A DNA stretch of 64,000 nucleotides. Origin: Bacteroides sp. OF04-15BH (GTDB lineage Bacteria; Bacteroidota; Bacteroidia; Bacteroidales; Bacteroidaceae). The translations under genes were made by a program, and so were the position numbers. The notes beneath the pieces were generated by a model. It did no database searches, was not told where the DNA came from, and was given only the letters and a program-made list of their open reading frames with translations. Of this stretch, positions 10,001 through 18,877 are shown in pieces; the first letter of the stretch is position 1; every line of letters begins with the position of its first letter. Location of the stretch: NCBI RefSeq assembly GCF_003477995.1, contig NZ_QUEM01000002.1, forward strand, positions 124,001 to 188,000, written 5' to 3'.

Positions 10001-10227
10001 AAGCCCGTCTGCGTCCGATCTTGATGACTTCGCTGACCATGATCTTCGGTATGCTGCCTATGATGTTTGCAACCGGAGTAGGAGCCAACGGAAACATCTC
10101 CATCGGAGTGGGAACCGTGGGGGGGATGCTGGTCGGTACAGTGGCACTGCTGTTTATTGTGCCGGTGCTGTTTGTCATTTTCCAGTATATCGAAGAAAGA
10201 GTGATGCCGAAACGAGTAAAGAAATGA
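7096..10227 (+). CDS. RND multidrug efflux pump, AcrB/HAE1 family
   Basis: The 1043-residue protein is full length for the family. It begins with IERPIFACVISVAIV, then the large porter domain and two sets of membrane helices. The proton-relay aspartates of helix 4 are present (Asp405, Asp406 in GTVVDDAIVVVE), as is the helix-10 lysine (Lys941 in GLLAKTAILLTEYA). All the residues known to drive proton-coupled rotation in AcrB are therefore intact. The substrate range cannot be read from sequence; hydrophobic drugs or bile salts would be typical. It sits between its adaptor and its outer-membrane channel, with gaps of 2 and 3 bp. Confidence 0.97.
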   Translation: MKIRTFIERPIFACVISVAIVIVGIISLSQLPVEQFPEIAPPTVSVSASYTGANAETVQKSVIVPLEEAINGVENMMYMVSTATNTGSANIQIYFRQGTDGDMAMVNVQNRIASAQGLLPAEVTKSGVTVSKRQTSKIKTLAIYSPDGRFDDKFLANYSKINIEPRLLRIAGVGEIDTKGSDYSLRIWMDPGKMAQYNLMPSDVAAVLDEQNLESPTGTLGAESGNTFRYVLKYRGRYENPVDYENLVIRALGDGTVLRLKDVATVELGSKSYDYIGSVNGQPGVTCMISQTSGSNANEIIEEVDRVVAEISKDLPEGIEIVDLMSTKDFLDASIQNVVKTLIEAIILVVLIVYIFLQSMRSTLIPTLSIIVSLVGTFAFLQIAGFSLNLITLFALVLVIGTVVDDAIVVVEAVQAKFDEGYQSPYEATIDAMDGIASALLTTTIVFMAVFIPVSFMGGTTGTFYTQFGLTMAVAVGISLLNAMTLSPALCALIMTPHGEGGEQGKKMSFSSRFHFAFEAAFHRLVKRYTRGVFFFFRRKWLVGVLLVAAVGGLYYLMQTTKTGLVPKEDQGSLNIDVQTPPGTNLDETRKVMDEIDRRIKDIPQIEIYSKTTGAGMLSGQGSTSGMFVIKLKPWEERTGKGDDISSVTEEIYRRTEDITSVKIMVFSRGMIPGYGASDGFELYVQDQKGGTVEDLQKLTNELIARLNERPEISRAQTSFDTKYPQFLVEVDAARCKKNGVSPNDVLSVLSGYVGGNYASNMNRFSKLYRVMIQASPEFRLDTESLNNMFVRNDKDEMTPISQYLTLTRVYGAQSLSRFNLFPAIQVNGTPAAGYSSGQAIEAIREVAAEVLPVGYGFEFGGMSREEASTGTSTVVIFVICIVFIYLILCALYESLLIPVVVMLSVPFGLAGSFLFARMFGLENNIYLQIGLLMLIGLLAKTAILLTEYASERRKHGMTIVASAISAAKARLRPILMTSLTMIFGMLPMMFATGVGANGNISIGVGTVGGMLVGTVALLFIVPVLFVIFQYIEERVMPKRVKK

Positions 10228-10230
10228 CCT

Positions 10231-11619
10231 ATGAAGAAAAAGAATATTTTATCAATAGTATGCGCCGCGGGTGCGATGACTCTGGTGAGCAGTTGCGGAC
10301 TGTATACGCCATATAGCCGGCCGGATATCAGTTTTGCCGATTCGCTTTACCGTCCGTTGCCTTGTGACTCTTTATATGCCGATTCGGTGTCTGTGGCCGC
10401 CCAATCGTGGAAAAGTTTTTTCACCGACCCTCAGTTGCAGCAATGGATTGAAACCGGACTGAAAAACAATGCGGATCTGAATGTGGCGCATCTGCGTACG
10501 AAACAGGCCGAGGCGGCATTGCAGGCTTCACGACAGGCGTTTCTTCCTTCATTGGATTTGAGTGTAGAGGGTAGTGTAAGTAAGAAAGGAAGTGCTGCAG
10601 CCGCCAAAGGCTATTCCATAGGTCCTTCGGCAGCGTGGGAAGTGGACCTGTTTGGCAGACTGACTAATGAGAAGCGGGGAGCGCAGGCGGCCTTATTGCA
10701 AAGTGATGCTTACCGGCAGGCGGTACAGATTCAGGTCATCTCCGGAATTGCCAATGCGTATTACACGCTGCTGATGTTGGATGAACAGCTGCGTATCAGC
10801 CAGTACACGCTGATTACCATGAAGGAGAATGTACGTACGCTGGCGGCCCTGAAGACTGCCGGAAAAACGAATGAAGCGGCTGTTCTTCAGGCAAAGGCCA
10901 ATCAGTTGAGCGTGGAAGGAAATATGAAGACTCTGAAAAGGCAGATTGCCGAACAGGAGCATGCTCTTTGCGGATTGCTGGGAATTACGCCCCAGACCAT
11001 AGAGCGGGGAAAACTGGATGAACAGAATTTTCCGGAGAAATTGTCGTTGGGTATTCCGTTGAAAACCTTGGCCAACCGGCCCGATGTGCGCGAAGCGGAA
11101 TATAGTCTGATGCAGGCTTATTATGCCACCAATGCGGTGCGGGCAGATTTCTATCCCCAACTGACGTTGAGCGGCAGTCTGGGCTGGACCAACGGTTCGG
11201 GGCTTGCTATTACCAATCCCGGAAGCTGGTTGCTGAATGCGTTGGGTTCTTTGGTACAGCCTTTGTTCCAGAAAGGGCAGAACCGGGCGAATCTGAAAAT
11301 AGCGCAGGCACAACAGGAAGAAGCGCTGCTGCTCTTTCGGCAAAGTCTGCTGGATGCCGGTATCGAAGTGAACGATGCGTTGATGCAATGGCAGACGGCT
11401 CGCGAACGGATTGATGTGGATCGCGAGCAGATTTCACTGTTGAGGGCTGCCGTGTGGAACACCCGTCTGCTGATGAAACACGGGCAAGTGAACTATCTGG
11501 AGGTGCTGATTGCACAACAGAATCTGTTGCAGGCCGAGCTGACGGGGGCAGAAGATAAATATGATGAAATTCAGGGAGTGATTACTTTATATCATGCCTT
11601 GGGTGGTGGATTGAGCTAA
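10231..11619 (+). CDS. Outer-membrane efflux channel lipoprotein (NodT/OprM family)
   Basis: The 462-residue protein has a lipoprotein signal ending LVSSC, with Cys22 lipidated. It then has two TolC-like repeats, seen as helical stretches QAEAALQASRQAFLPSLDLS and REAEYSLMQAYYATNAVRAD, each leading into a barrel strand pair (YPQLTLSGSLGW). The family forms a trimeric outer-membrane duct that docks on RND pumps. It completes the adaptor-pump-channel operon. A strong hairpin follows 42 bp after the stop. Confidence 0.95.
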   Translation: MKKKNILSIVCAAGAMTLVSSCGLYTPYSRPDISFADSLYRPLPCDSLYADSVSVAAQSWKSFFTDPQLQQWIETGLKNNADLNVAHLRTKQAEAALQASRQAFLPSLDLSVEGSVSKKGSAAAAKGYSIGPSAAWEVDLFGRLTNEKRGAQAALLQSDAYRQAVQIQVISGIANAYYTLLMLDEQLRISQYTLITMKENVRTLAALKTAGKTNEAAVLQAKANQLSVEGNMKTLKRQIAEQEHALCGLLGITPQTIERGKLDEQNFPEKLSLGIPLKTLANRPDVREAEYSLMQAYYATNAVRADFYPQLTLSGSLGWTNGSGLAITNPGSWLLNALGSLVQPLFQKGQNRANLKIAQAQQEEALLLFRQSLLDAGIEVNDALMQWQTARERIDVDREQISLLRAAVWNTRLLMKHGQVNYLEVLIAQQNLLQAELTGAEDKYDEIQGVITLYHALGGGLS

Positions 11620-11661
11620 TTTTCTTATTCATAAATTAGTACTTTTATTGGTTTTTAATGA

Positions 11662-11694
11662 AATATGCCGGGTCTGTGACAGATCTGGCATATT
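11662..11694 (+). terminator. Bidirectional terminator between the efflux operon and aroB
   Basis: AATATGCC at 11662-11669 pairs with GGCATATT at 11687-11694, with a second inner stem (TCTG/CAGA). A T-run follows on the plus strand (atttttg). It lies between convergent genes. Confidence 0.75.
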
Positions 11695-11705
11695 ATTTTT
11701 GTGGG

Positions 11706-12767
11706 TTAGCATCCCATTACTTCACGATAGAAATCGAGCATCTGGAAGATGTCTTCTTTTTCGGCCGTCTGGTTGATCCGGATATCTCCGACTTCTCCCA
11801 GCAGGGTGAAATTGATATGGCCCGAAGTATTCTTTTTGTCGTGGGTCATCAGCTCATATATCTGATCATATTCCTTGCACGTAAAAGGGAATGTACCGTA
11901 GTACTCCTTGATATAATAAATGGCCTGACGCATCTTCTCTTTCGGGAAACCGGCCTTGAGTGTGCTCAGATACAGTTCGCAAACCAGTCCCCAGGCCACG
12001 GCATAACCGTGCAGCACGGTGCGTTCTTCTTTCATGGCCAGACTCTCCAGAGCATGGCCGGCGGTGTGTCCCAGATTCAGGGCCTTGCGGATGCCCTGTT
12101 CAAACGGATCCTCTTCCACAACACGCTCCTTGATGGCTACGCTGGTGGCCACCATGTCTTGCAGTTTCTTGTAATCCACGTTGTCCAAGTCAAACCGAAG
12201 CAGTTCGTTCCAGTTCTCTTCGTTGCTGATCAGGCCATGTTTGAGCATTTCGGCATAGCCGGAGCAGAGATTCGCGCGGTCGAGGGTTTTCAGAAACTCG
12301 GTGTCCAGAATGACAGTTGATGCCGGATTGAACACGCCGACTTCATTTTTCAGACCGTTGAAGTTGATGCCGGTCTTTCCCCCCACCGAAGCATCGACCA
12401 TAGCGAGCAGTGTTGTCGGGATATTGATGTAGGCAATGCCCCGCTTGAATGTCGAAGCGGCAAAACCGCCCAGGTCGGTAACCATACCGCCACCGAGGTT
12501 GATCAGCAGAGAATGGCGCGTTCCGCCCAACCGGCCCAGCTCGCTCCATACATGAGCCAGACTTTCCAGATCCTTATGATCGTCTGTTGGACGGATGGTG
12601 ATATGTTGAGCCTCCTGAAGGCAGGTGAAGTTGCTGATGACGGGCCAGCATTGTGTTTGTGTGGTTTCGTCTGTCAGGATGAACAGACGGTCGTGTGGAC
12701 ACCGGGCAATGGCCTCCTCGAGGCTTTGCTCCAGGTTCCTGGAAATGATAACATCTTGCTTTTTCAT
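11706..12767 (-). CDS. aroB: 3-dehydroquinate synthase
   Basis: The protein is 353 residues from the ATG at 12767. A longer frame starts at 12872 but adds an unconserved, membrane-like stretch, so I prefer the shorter start (MKKQDVIISRN). It shows the NAD-binding GGGMVTDLGGFAASTFKRG and the metal-binding histidine region LGHTAGHALE, followed by HGYAVAWGL. AroB converts DAHP to 3-dehydroquinate, the second step of the shikimate pathway. No other aro gene is adjacent, and the gene is probably transcribed alone. Confidence 0.96.
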   Translation of the reverse strand: MKKQDVIISRNLEQSLEEAIARCPHDRLFILTDETTQTQCWPVISNFTCLQEAQHITIRPTDDHKDLESLAHVWSELGRLGGTRHSLLINLGGGMVTDLGGFAASTFKRGIAYINIPTTLLAMVDASVGGKTGINFNGLKNEVGVFNPASTVILDTEFLKTLDRANLCSGYAEMLKHGLISNEENWNELLRFDLDNVDYKKLQDMVATSVAIKERVVEEDPFEQGIRKALNLGHTAGHALESLAMKEERTVLHGYAVAWGLVCELYLSTLKAGFPKEKMRQAIYYIKEYYGTFPFTCKEYDQIYELMTHDKKNTSGHINFTLLGEVGDIRINQTAEKEDIFQMLDFYREVMGC

Positions 12768-12944
12768 AACGAATGATTCAAACTTGTTTCGGATAGCAAA
12801 GATAAACAATATTGCTAGGGAAGCGGAACATTTTATTTTAGTTCGTTCGTTTTTTTTTGTTAAATGACACATTCTGTTTTAAACTTTGTGCGTTTTGCCA
12901 TGTCATAACGGGCAAAGAATAGAATTAAAAATAGCGACAAAATT

Positions 12945-15941
12945 ATGAAGAAACTGGGTATGTTTCTCCTTCTGGCATGGATTGCTTTTCAGGTGTCCGC
13001 ACAAAAGATTGCTGTGAGCGGAACCATTATGGATGGAGAACTGAACGAACCGATGGCTTCGGCTTCGGTGGCATTATTGAAAGCCGACAGCACGTTGGCT
13101 ACGGGTGTGAATACAGACATGAATGGTAAATTTAGGCTGTCGGCCAAAAGCGGTTCGTACATCTTGCGTGTATCCTTTATGGGATACCGGACTGTCTACA
13201 AGAATTTGACACTGACAACACAAACACCTAAAGTTGCTTTGGGCCAGATCACTTTGAGAGTGAATTCGGTTTTGCTGAAAGGAGCAGAGGTAACCGCCCG
13301 CCTGTCGAAGGTGGAAATGAAGGAAGACACCTTTGTCTATAACAGCTCGGCATACCGAGTGCCCGAGGGTTCTGCCCTGGAAGAGCTGGTGAAGAAACTG
13401 CCCGGTGCGGAAGTCGAGGAGGACGGTACCATCAAGATTAACGGAAAAGAAGTGAAGAAGATCATGGTGGACGGAAAAGAGTTCTTCGACAATGACACCA
13501 AGATGGCCATGAAGAACCTGCCTACCAACATCATTGATAAGATCAAAGCTTACGACAAGCAGAGCGATTACTCCAAGATGACCGGTATTGACGACGGTGA
13601 GGAGGAAACGGTGCTCGACCTTTCCATCAAGAAGGGAATGAATCAGGGATGGATGACCAATACGGATTTGGGATATGGTACAGAGAACCGTTATACCGGT
13701 AAGGTGATGGTCAACCGTTTCACGGACCGCCTGCAGATGTCTTTGATTGGTTCTATCAACAACACCAATGATCAGGGATTCCCGGGTGGCGGATTCCGCG
13801 GTTTTGGTGGAGGTAACAGTGGTCAGGTCACCAGTAAGATGGTGGGTTTGAACTTTGCCTGGGAAAATGGAAAGAAAGACCGCGAAGCCGGTGCCTTTGA
13901 GATCAACGGTAATGTGCGCTATTCTTTTAGAAATACGGACAACTGGTCAACGGTAAACTCTGAAAGATTCCTGTCTTCTGGCAGTTCCAGTTCTTTTGGA
14001 AACAGCGAGGACCGCTCTTTAAGCGGAGCAACCAATATCAACGCCAATCTCCGTTTGCAGTGGAGTCCGGATACCATGACCCGAATCATGTTCCGTCCGA
14101 ACTTCTCTTATTCCAAGAATTACAGCAACAGCAACAGCCTGTCTTTGACCTTCAATCAGGATCCTTATGCGTATGTTACCAACCCGCTGAAGGATGATTT
14201 GAGCAAGCTCTTTGCTGATTCTGCGGTGGTGAACCAGAACAAGAATGAAGGAAGTTCCAATTCGGACAGCAGATCGTTCGACGGAATGTTGATGATCAAC
14301 CGTCGTTTGAACAGCACCGGCAGAAATATCACCTTGAGATTGAACGGTGGTTATTCCGATTCTGAGAGCACATCTTTCAGCAAGTCCAGAACCAATTACT
14401 ATTTGCAGGATGCCCGCGAAGATTATAATCATCAATATAATCTGAATCCTTCCAAGTCCTATAACTACAGTGCTGACCTGAGTTACAGCGAGCCGATCTT
14501 TACAGGAGCCAACTTGCAGTTCAGCTATAAGTTCCAGTACCGTTATTCGGATTCAGACCGCACCATGTATTCTCTGGACTCTCTGCTGGCAAAGGCTGCC
14601 GATGGCGATGAGCAGTTTGAGCAGTTCCTGAAGTATCAGGCCGACGGATTCCCGTTGACATTTGTTCCCGGCGAAGATTTTCTGGAGCTGTGCAAAAACT
14701 ATCGCAACAGTCAGTATGCTACTTACACAGAGTACAATCAGGAGGCTAATGCGATGTTCCGCTATCGTCTGGGTGAATTTAAGTTGAATGCCGGAGTTTC
14801 CTTCCAGCCTCAGAAGACTTATATGGATTACCAGAAGGGTGATATGGATACCAGTGTCGTACGACAGGTTTTCAACTGGGCACCCCGTGTGGACTTGAGA
14901 TATAAGATTTCCAAGACCAGTATGGTGCGCTTCCGTTATTCTGGTCGTGCCGGACAGCCTTCCATGACCAATTTGCTGGATGTGGTGGACGATTCCAATC
15001 CGCTGTCTATCTCACGTGGTAATCCGGGCTTGAAGCCATCATGGACAAATACCTTCTTTATGTTCTACAACAACTACATTCCGGATTTGCAGCGCGGATG
15101 GGTGTTCCACATGAATGCACAGATGGTAAACAACAGCATCAGCACAGCGATGTTGTATGATGAGGCTACCGGTAAGACGCTGTCCATGCCGATGAATATC
15201 AACGGTAACTGGAATACCAGCGGTATGGTGATGTTCAACACCGCTTTGGGTGAGAAGAAATACTTCAACATCAGCACCTTTACCAATGTACGTTATAACA
15301 ATGAGGTGGGTTACGTCAGTTCAAATGCCGACTTTAAGGACGTGTATGCCACAATCACTGCCGATGAAATCCTGAAGCAGACGCAAAAGAGCATTACCCG
15401 CTCATGGAATCTGGGTGAACGCCTGAATCTGAATTTCAGAAATGACCTGTTGGATCTGGGAGTAAACGGAAACATCAACTACCAGCATGCCCGCAATGAT
15501 ATTCAGGAGAACGCCAATTTGGATACCTACACCTTCTCTTATGGAGCAAGCGCCATTATCAACATGCCTTGGAACATGAGTCTGTCTACAGACCTGACCG
15601 AAGAGAGTCGTCGTGGTTACAACGATGCTTCCATGAATACCAACGAACTGATCTGGAACGCTCAGCTGTCACAGAGCTTCCTGAAAGGAAATGCCGCAAC
15701 CGTGAGTGTGCAGTGGTATGATATCCTGCGCCAGAGAAGCAACATCAGCCGTACGCTGTCGGCTTTGGAGCGCCGGGATTCCTGGACCAACGCCATCAAC
15801 AGCTATGTGATGGTTCACTTCATTTACCGTCTGAACCTGATGGGAGGTAAGGAAGGACGTGCCGGAATGCCTATGGGCCCCGGTGGAGGTCCTGGCGGAC
15901 ACAGAGGTCCGGCACCATTAGGTTTCGGTGGTCCTAGATAG
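12945..15941 (+). CDS. Outer-membrane beta-barrel protein, TonB-receptor-like (OMP_b-brl_3 type)
   Basis: The 998-residue protein has a signal peptide (MKKLGMFLLLAWIAFQVSA) and a carboxypeptidase-regulatory-like domain at about 22-105 (VSGTIMDGELNEPMASASV). A plug-like domain follows (VPEGSALEELVKKLPGAEVE, IKINGKEVKKIMVDGKEFF), then a long barrel rich in alternating aromatic strands. There is a Gly-rich loop near 278-290 (GGGFRGFGGGN) and an unusual Gly/Pro/His tail after the last strand (MGPGGGPGGHRGP). The family resembles TonB-dependent receptors but usually lacks a SusD partner, as here. The ligand is unknown. A perfect terminator follows. Confidence 0.88.
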   Translation: MKKLGMFLLLAWIAFQVSAQKIAVSGTIMDGELNEPMASASVALLKADSTLATGVNTDMNGKFRLSAKSGSYILRVSFMGYRTVYKNLTLTTQTPKVALGQITLRVNSVLLKGAEVTARLSKVEMKEDTFVYNSSAYRVPEGSALEELVKKLPGAEVEEDGTIKINGKEVKKIMVDGKEFFDNDTKMAMKNLPTNIIDKIKAYDKQSDYSKMTGIDDGEEETVLDLSIKKGMNQGWMTNTDLGYGTENRYTGKVMVNRFTDRLQMSLIGSINNTNDQGFPGGGFRGFGGGNSGQVTSKMVGLNFAWENGKKDREAGAFEINGNVRYSFRNTDNWSTVNSERFLSSGSSSSFGNSEDRSLSGATNINANLRLQWSPDTMTRIMFRPNFSYSKNYSNSNSLSLTFNQDPYAYVTNPLKDDLSKLFADSAVVNQNKNEGSSNSDSRSFDGMLMINRRLNSTGRNITLRLNGGYSDSESTSFSKSRTNYYLQDAREDYNHQYNLNPSKSYNYSADLSYSEPIFTGANLQFSYKFQYRYSDSDRTMYSLDSLLAKAADGDEQFEQFLKYQADGFPLTFVPGEDFLELCKNYRNSQYATYTEYNQEANAMFRYRLGEFKLNAGVSFQPQKTYMDYQKGDMDTSVVRQVFNWAPRVDLRYKISKTSMVRFRYSGRAGQPSMTNLLDVVDDSNPLSISRGNPGLKPSWTNTFFMFYNNYIPDLQRGWVFHMNAQMVNNSISTAMLYDEATGKTLSMPMNINGNWNTSGMVMFNTALGEKKYFNISTFTNVRYNNEVGYVSSNADFKDVYATITADEILKQTQKSITRSWNLGERLNLNFRNDLLDLGVNGNINYQHARNDIQENANLDTYTFSYGASAIINMPWNMSLSTDLTEESRRGYNDASMNTNELIWNAQLSQSFLKGNAATVSVQWYDILRQRSNISRTLSALERRDSWTNAINSYVMVHFIYRLNLMGGKEGRAGMPMGPGGGPGGHRGPAPLGFGGPR

Positions 15942-15958
15942 TTTTGATAACCGATGAT

Positions 15959-16006
15959 AATCCCCAAAAAATCCTGTTCAGAATCGGGCCGGATTTTTTG
16001 GGGATT
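15959..16006 (+). terminator. Perfect 16-bp terminator hairpin
   Basis: AATCCCCAAAAAATCC at 15959-15974 is the exact complement of 15991-16006, with a 16-nt loop and a T-rich tract after it (atttttct). It ends the barrel gene. Confidence 0.85.
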
Positions 16007-16032
16007 ATTTTTCTTTAGTGGGGCTTTTTTTG

Positions 16033-16040
16033 TAAGTTTG
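16033..16040 (+). promoter_or_regulatory. -7 box for cardiolipin synthase
   Basis: TAAGTTTG matches TAnnTTTG and lies 26 bp before the ATG, directly after the preceding terminator. This supports independent transcription. Confidence 0.5.
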
Positions 16041-16066
16041 CCTTTTCCTAGGTAAAACACAAGTTT

Positions 16067-17530
16067 ATGGAGCTGGCAACATTTCTATATGTAACTTTTA
16101 CGGTCATCTATTTACTGATTGTATGCAGCACCGTTTTGGTGATTGTACTGGACAATCGGCAACCGGTCAAAACGATTGCATGGATTCTGGTTGTGTCTTC
16201 TTTGCCTGTTCTGGGCCTGATCATTTATTTCTTTTTCGGGCGCAACCATAAGAAGAATGTACTGATCAGCAGGACCTGTGCCATACAGCTGGCCCGCCGC
16301 TCAGCCTATCGTTATTTCCGGATGCAGGTGCCCGATATTCCCGAGGAGCACCGTCAGCTCATCAATCTGTTCCGCCGGCAGAGCATGGCTTTCCCTTATC
16401 CCGAGAATCAGCTGAATCTGTATGTGCGCGGGCAGGACCTGTTGTCGGCTCTGATTGAAGATATCCGCAGGGCACGGCATCACATTCATCTGGAGTTCTA
16501 TATCTGGGAAGACGACCGTGTGGGAAACCTTGTTTTGGATGAACTGGCCCGAAAGGTGGCCGAGGGTGTCAAGGTACGTGTGGTCTATGATGATGTGGGC
16601 TGTTGGAAGGTGCGTAATGCATTTTTTGAGCGCATGAAGTCCAAGGGCATTGAGGTGGCGGTCTTCATGCCGGTGCGTTTCCCGAAATTTACCAGTAAGG
16701 TGAACTTTCGGAATCATCGCAAAATCGTTGTGATTGACGGCGGGATAGGTTATGTGGGCGGTATGAATCTGGCAGACCGCTACTTTTATAATCAGGGAAA
16801 CAGACTGGCCTGGCGGGACAGTCATTTGCGGATAGAAGGCAGTGCCGTGTGCGGACTGCAACGTGCGTTTCTGGCCGACTGGTATGTTGCTCAGGAAGAA
16901 CTGATCACCGATGCCTGCTATTACCCCTCTGAATTTCAGTTTACAGGTTATGTGGGCGATGCGATGATGAGATCGGGCAAGTCTGCTTTGGTGCAGATTG
17001 TTACTTCCATGCCCATGAATACCTGGCAGGACATCATGCAGGGAATGGTGCTGGCTCTGCTCCGGGCCAAGAAATACTGTTTCATCCAGAGTCCTTACTT
17101 TATGCCCACCGACCGTTTGCTTTATGCCATGCAGACCGCATCCCTGTCGGGCGTGGATGTGCGTCTGATGATTCCCGAACGGGCAGATACGAAGTTGCTC
17201 ACCTGGGCTTCACGTTCTTATCTGATGGATGTGATGAAGGCCGGAGTGCGTGTGTATCTGTATCAGGATACCTTCCTGCATGCTAAAACCTGGGTGAGTG
17301 ATGACTCGTTGAGTTCGTGCGGTTCTACAAATATGGATTTCCGCAGTCTGGAGCATAATTTTGAGGTAAACGCCTTTATTTTCGACCGCAAGATGGCGTT
17401 GGTGATGAAGCGGATCTTTTTGGAGGACCAAATCAAATGCCGCCTGTTGAACCTGCATTCCTGGGAAGAGCGGTCCAAGTGGCGGCATCTGGGTGAGTCG
17501 TTTATTCGTTTGTTGTCTCCTTTGCTTTAA
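16067..17530 (+). CDS. cls: Cardiolipin synthase (phospholipase D superfamily)
   Basis: The 487-residue protein has two N-terminal membrane helices (about 5-27 and 35-55, the second followed by FFFGRNHKK) and two phospholipase D HxK(x)4D motifs. The motifs are at His217/Lys219 (NHRKIVVIDGG) and His405/Lys407 (LHAKTWVSDD). It joins two phosphatidylglycerol molecules into cardiolipin at the inner membrane. Length and architecture are those of bacterial ClsA. Its last 29 bp overlap the convergent rsmD gene, leaving no room for a terminator between them. Confidence 0.95.
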   Translation: MELATFLYVTFTVIYLLIVCSTVLVIVLDNRQPVKTIAWILVVSSLPVLGLIIYFFFGRNHKKNVLISRTCAIQLARRSAYRYFRMQVPDIPEEHRQLINLFRRQSMAFPYPENQLNLYVRGQDLLSALIEDIRRARHHIHLEFYIWEDDRVGNLVLDELARKVAEGVKVRVVYDDVGCWKVRNAFFERMKSKGIEVAVFMPVRFPKFTSKVNFRNHRKIVVIDGGIGYVGGMNLADRYFYNQGNRLAWRDSHLRIEGSAVCGLQRAFLADWYVAQEELITDACYYPSEFQFTGYVGDAMMRSGKSALVQIVTSMPMNTWQDIMQGMVLALLRAKKYCFIQSPYFMPTDRLLYAMQTASLSGVDVRLMIPERADTKLLTWASRSYLMDVMKAGVRVYLYQDTFLHAKTWVSDDSLSSCGSTNMDFRSLEHNFEVNAFIFDRKMALVMKRIFLEDQIKCRLLNLHSWEERSKWRHLGESFIRLLSPLL

Positions 17531-18056
17531 AGAAAGAGAAGTTTACACTGCCATAAGTGCGGTGTTCCACAAAGCAAGGATGGTCGCTGAAATTCTTGTC
17601 TTTTCCGTGTTCCAGCACAAACAGTCCGTCGGGTGCAAGCAGCTTTTTCTCAAAGACAAGATCCGGCAGCTTGTCCAGTTCCTTCAGGGCATAGGGAGGA
17701 TCGGCAAAGATGAAGTCGAACGATTCCTTGCAGAGATTCAGATATCGGAACACATCCAGGCAGCAAGGCTGGCAGTTTTCCGCTTTCAGGTCTTTCAGAA
17801 CCTTCAGGATAAATTTATAGTGCATCGGGTCCTTTTCGATTGAAGTCACGTGCTGGCATCCTCTTGACAGCAGTTCATAAGTGATGCTTCCGGTGCCGGA
17901 AAACAGGTCCAGTGCCCGGTTTGTTTCTTCAAAATCCAAGTATCCGTTCAGCACATTAAACAGATTCTCTTTGGCAAAATCAGTCGTGGGGCGTGCCTTA
18001 AAGTTTCTCGGCACGTCAAAATGGCGTCCTTTGTATATTCCTGTTATGATTCTCAT
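17502..18056 (-). CDS. rsmD: 16S rRNA (guanine966-N2)-methyltransferase
   Basis: The 184-residue protein has the SAM-binding motif ALDLFSGTGSITYELLSRG and the catalytic FADPPYAL (DPPY, typical of N2-guanine methyltransferases). It also shows the family start MRIITGIYKGRHF. RsmD modifies G966 of 16S rRNA in the 30S subunit. It is 2 bp downstream of the DUF3822 gene, a pairing I know from other Bacteroidales, and its 3' end overlaps cls on the other strand. Confidence 0.95.
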   Translation of the reverse strand: MRIITGIYKGRHFDVPRNFKARPTTDFAKENLFNVLNGYLDFEETNRALDLFSGTGSITYELLSRGCQHVTSIEKDPMHYKFILKVLKDLKAENCQPCCLDVFRYLNLCKESFDFIFADPPYALKELDKLPDLVFEKKLLAPDGLFVLEHGKDKNFSDHPCFVEHRTYGSVNFSFFKAKETTNE

Positions 18057-18058
18057 TG

Positions 18059-18877
18059 CTAGAAACCGTTTAGTAGTAATGATAAGATGTCAAATGGTAT
18101 GTTCTTGATTGAGGCCAGGGGAGCTTGTCCGAACCAGGCCTTCATGTCTGCTACCTGAATGTTCCGCAGATAGTGTGCCAGTTCCTCCACCGTTTGTTGC
18201 GGTCCGTTTTCCGGCTGTATCACCACGCAGGTATCAGTCTGGGCGTTCATGCCCAGCATTTTCCACACATTCAGAATGTAGTACAGGGCATCCTGTGCGG
18301 CCGATACGGCATATTCGTTGGCAAATTCAAGCTTCTTGTCCCGATAGCGGAACAGGAACAGACTTTTGCCGTTGAGATAAACATGCAGTGCAGCCGGCTG
18401 CTCCAATGCCGTGCGTGCTACCGAACGCTCCAGAATCATGGAGTTACGCGCGTAGAAATGTATGGTGGGGAAATGCCTCAGCAGAATCTGTTCCAGGGCT
18501 TGCGGGATGGCAAACAAGTCGGCCACTTCCAGGTGAGGCAGGATATTGTAATGGATATTGTGTTCCGGCGGCAGCGGGCATACGAGTTCGAAGAGAGCCT
18601 GTCGCCGTTCTTTATGGAACAGTTCCAAAGGCACCCGGCTCACCGGACCGTGGAACAGAGCCGATACGATGGTGTATTTCCGTTCCTGCAGCGGGGCATA
18701 TTCCTCGAGTGCCTGCGATAGGGCAGAAGGCAGGGAATCCTTTTCTGTGACCGCAAAATCTTTTCTCAGAAAGTTCTTGTCCGATTGGGGGTTACAGATA
18801 AAAAAAGAAAATCCATCCGTGTGAAAACGGATGGATAGGCTATATGGATTGTTTGATTTATTCCCAGTTTCCTGCAT
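18059..18877 (-). CDS. DUF3822 family protein, function unknown
   Basis: The protein is 272 residues from the ATG at 18877; an in-frame ATG at 18904 adds nine residues and a longer overlap with the upstream gene. The pattern SLSIRFHTDGFSFFI at the start and a soluble alpha/beta look fit the Bacteroidota-specific DUF3822 family. It has no signal peptide or membrane helix. It sits between an unknown membrane-anchored protein gene (20-bp overlap) and rsmD (2-bp gap), so the three form one transcription unit. The function is unknown; the rsmD link hints at a housekeeping role. Confidence 0.8.
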   Translation of the reverse strand: MQETGNKSNNPYSLSIRFHTDGFSFFICNPQSDKNFLRKDFAVTEKDSLPSALSQALEEYAPLQERKYTIVSALFHGPVSRVPLELFHKERRQALFELVCPLPPEHNIHYNILPHLEVADLFAIPQALEQILLRHFPTIHFYARNSMILERSVARTALEQPAALHVYLNGKSLFLFRYRDKKLEFANEYAVSAAQDALYYILNVWKMLGMNAQTDTCVVIQPENGPQQTVEELAHYLRNIQVADMKAWFGQAPLASIKNIPFDILSLLLNGF

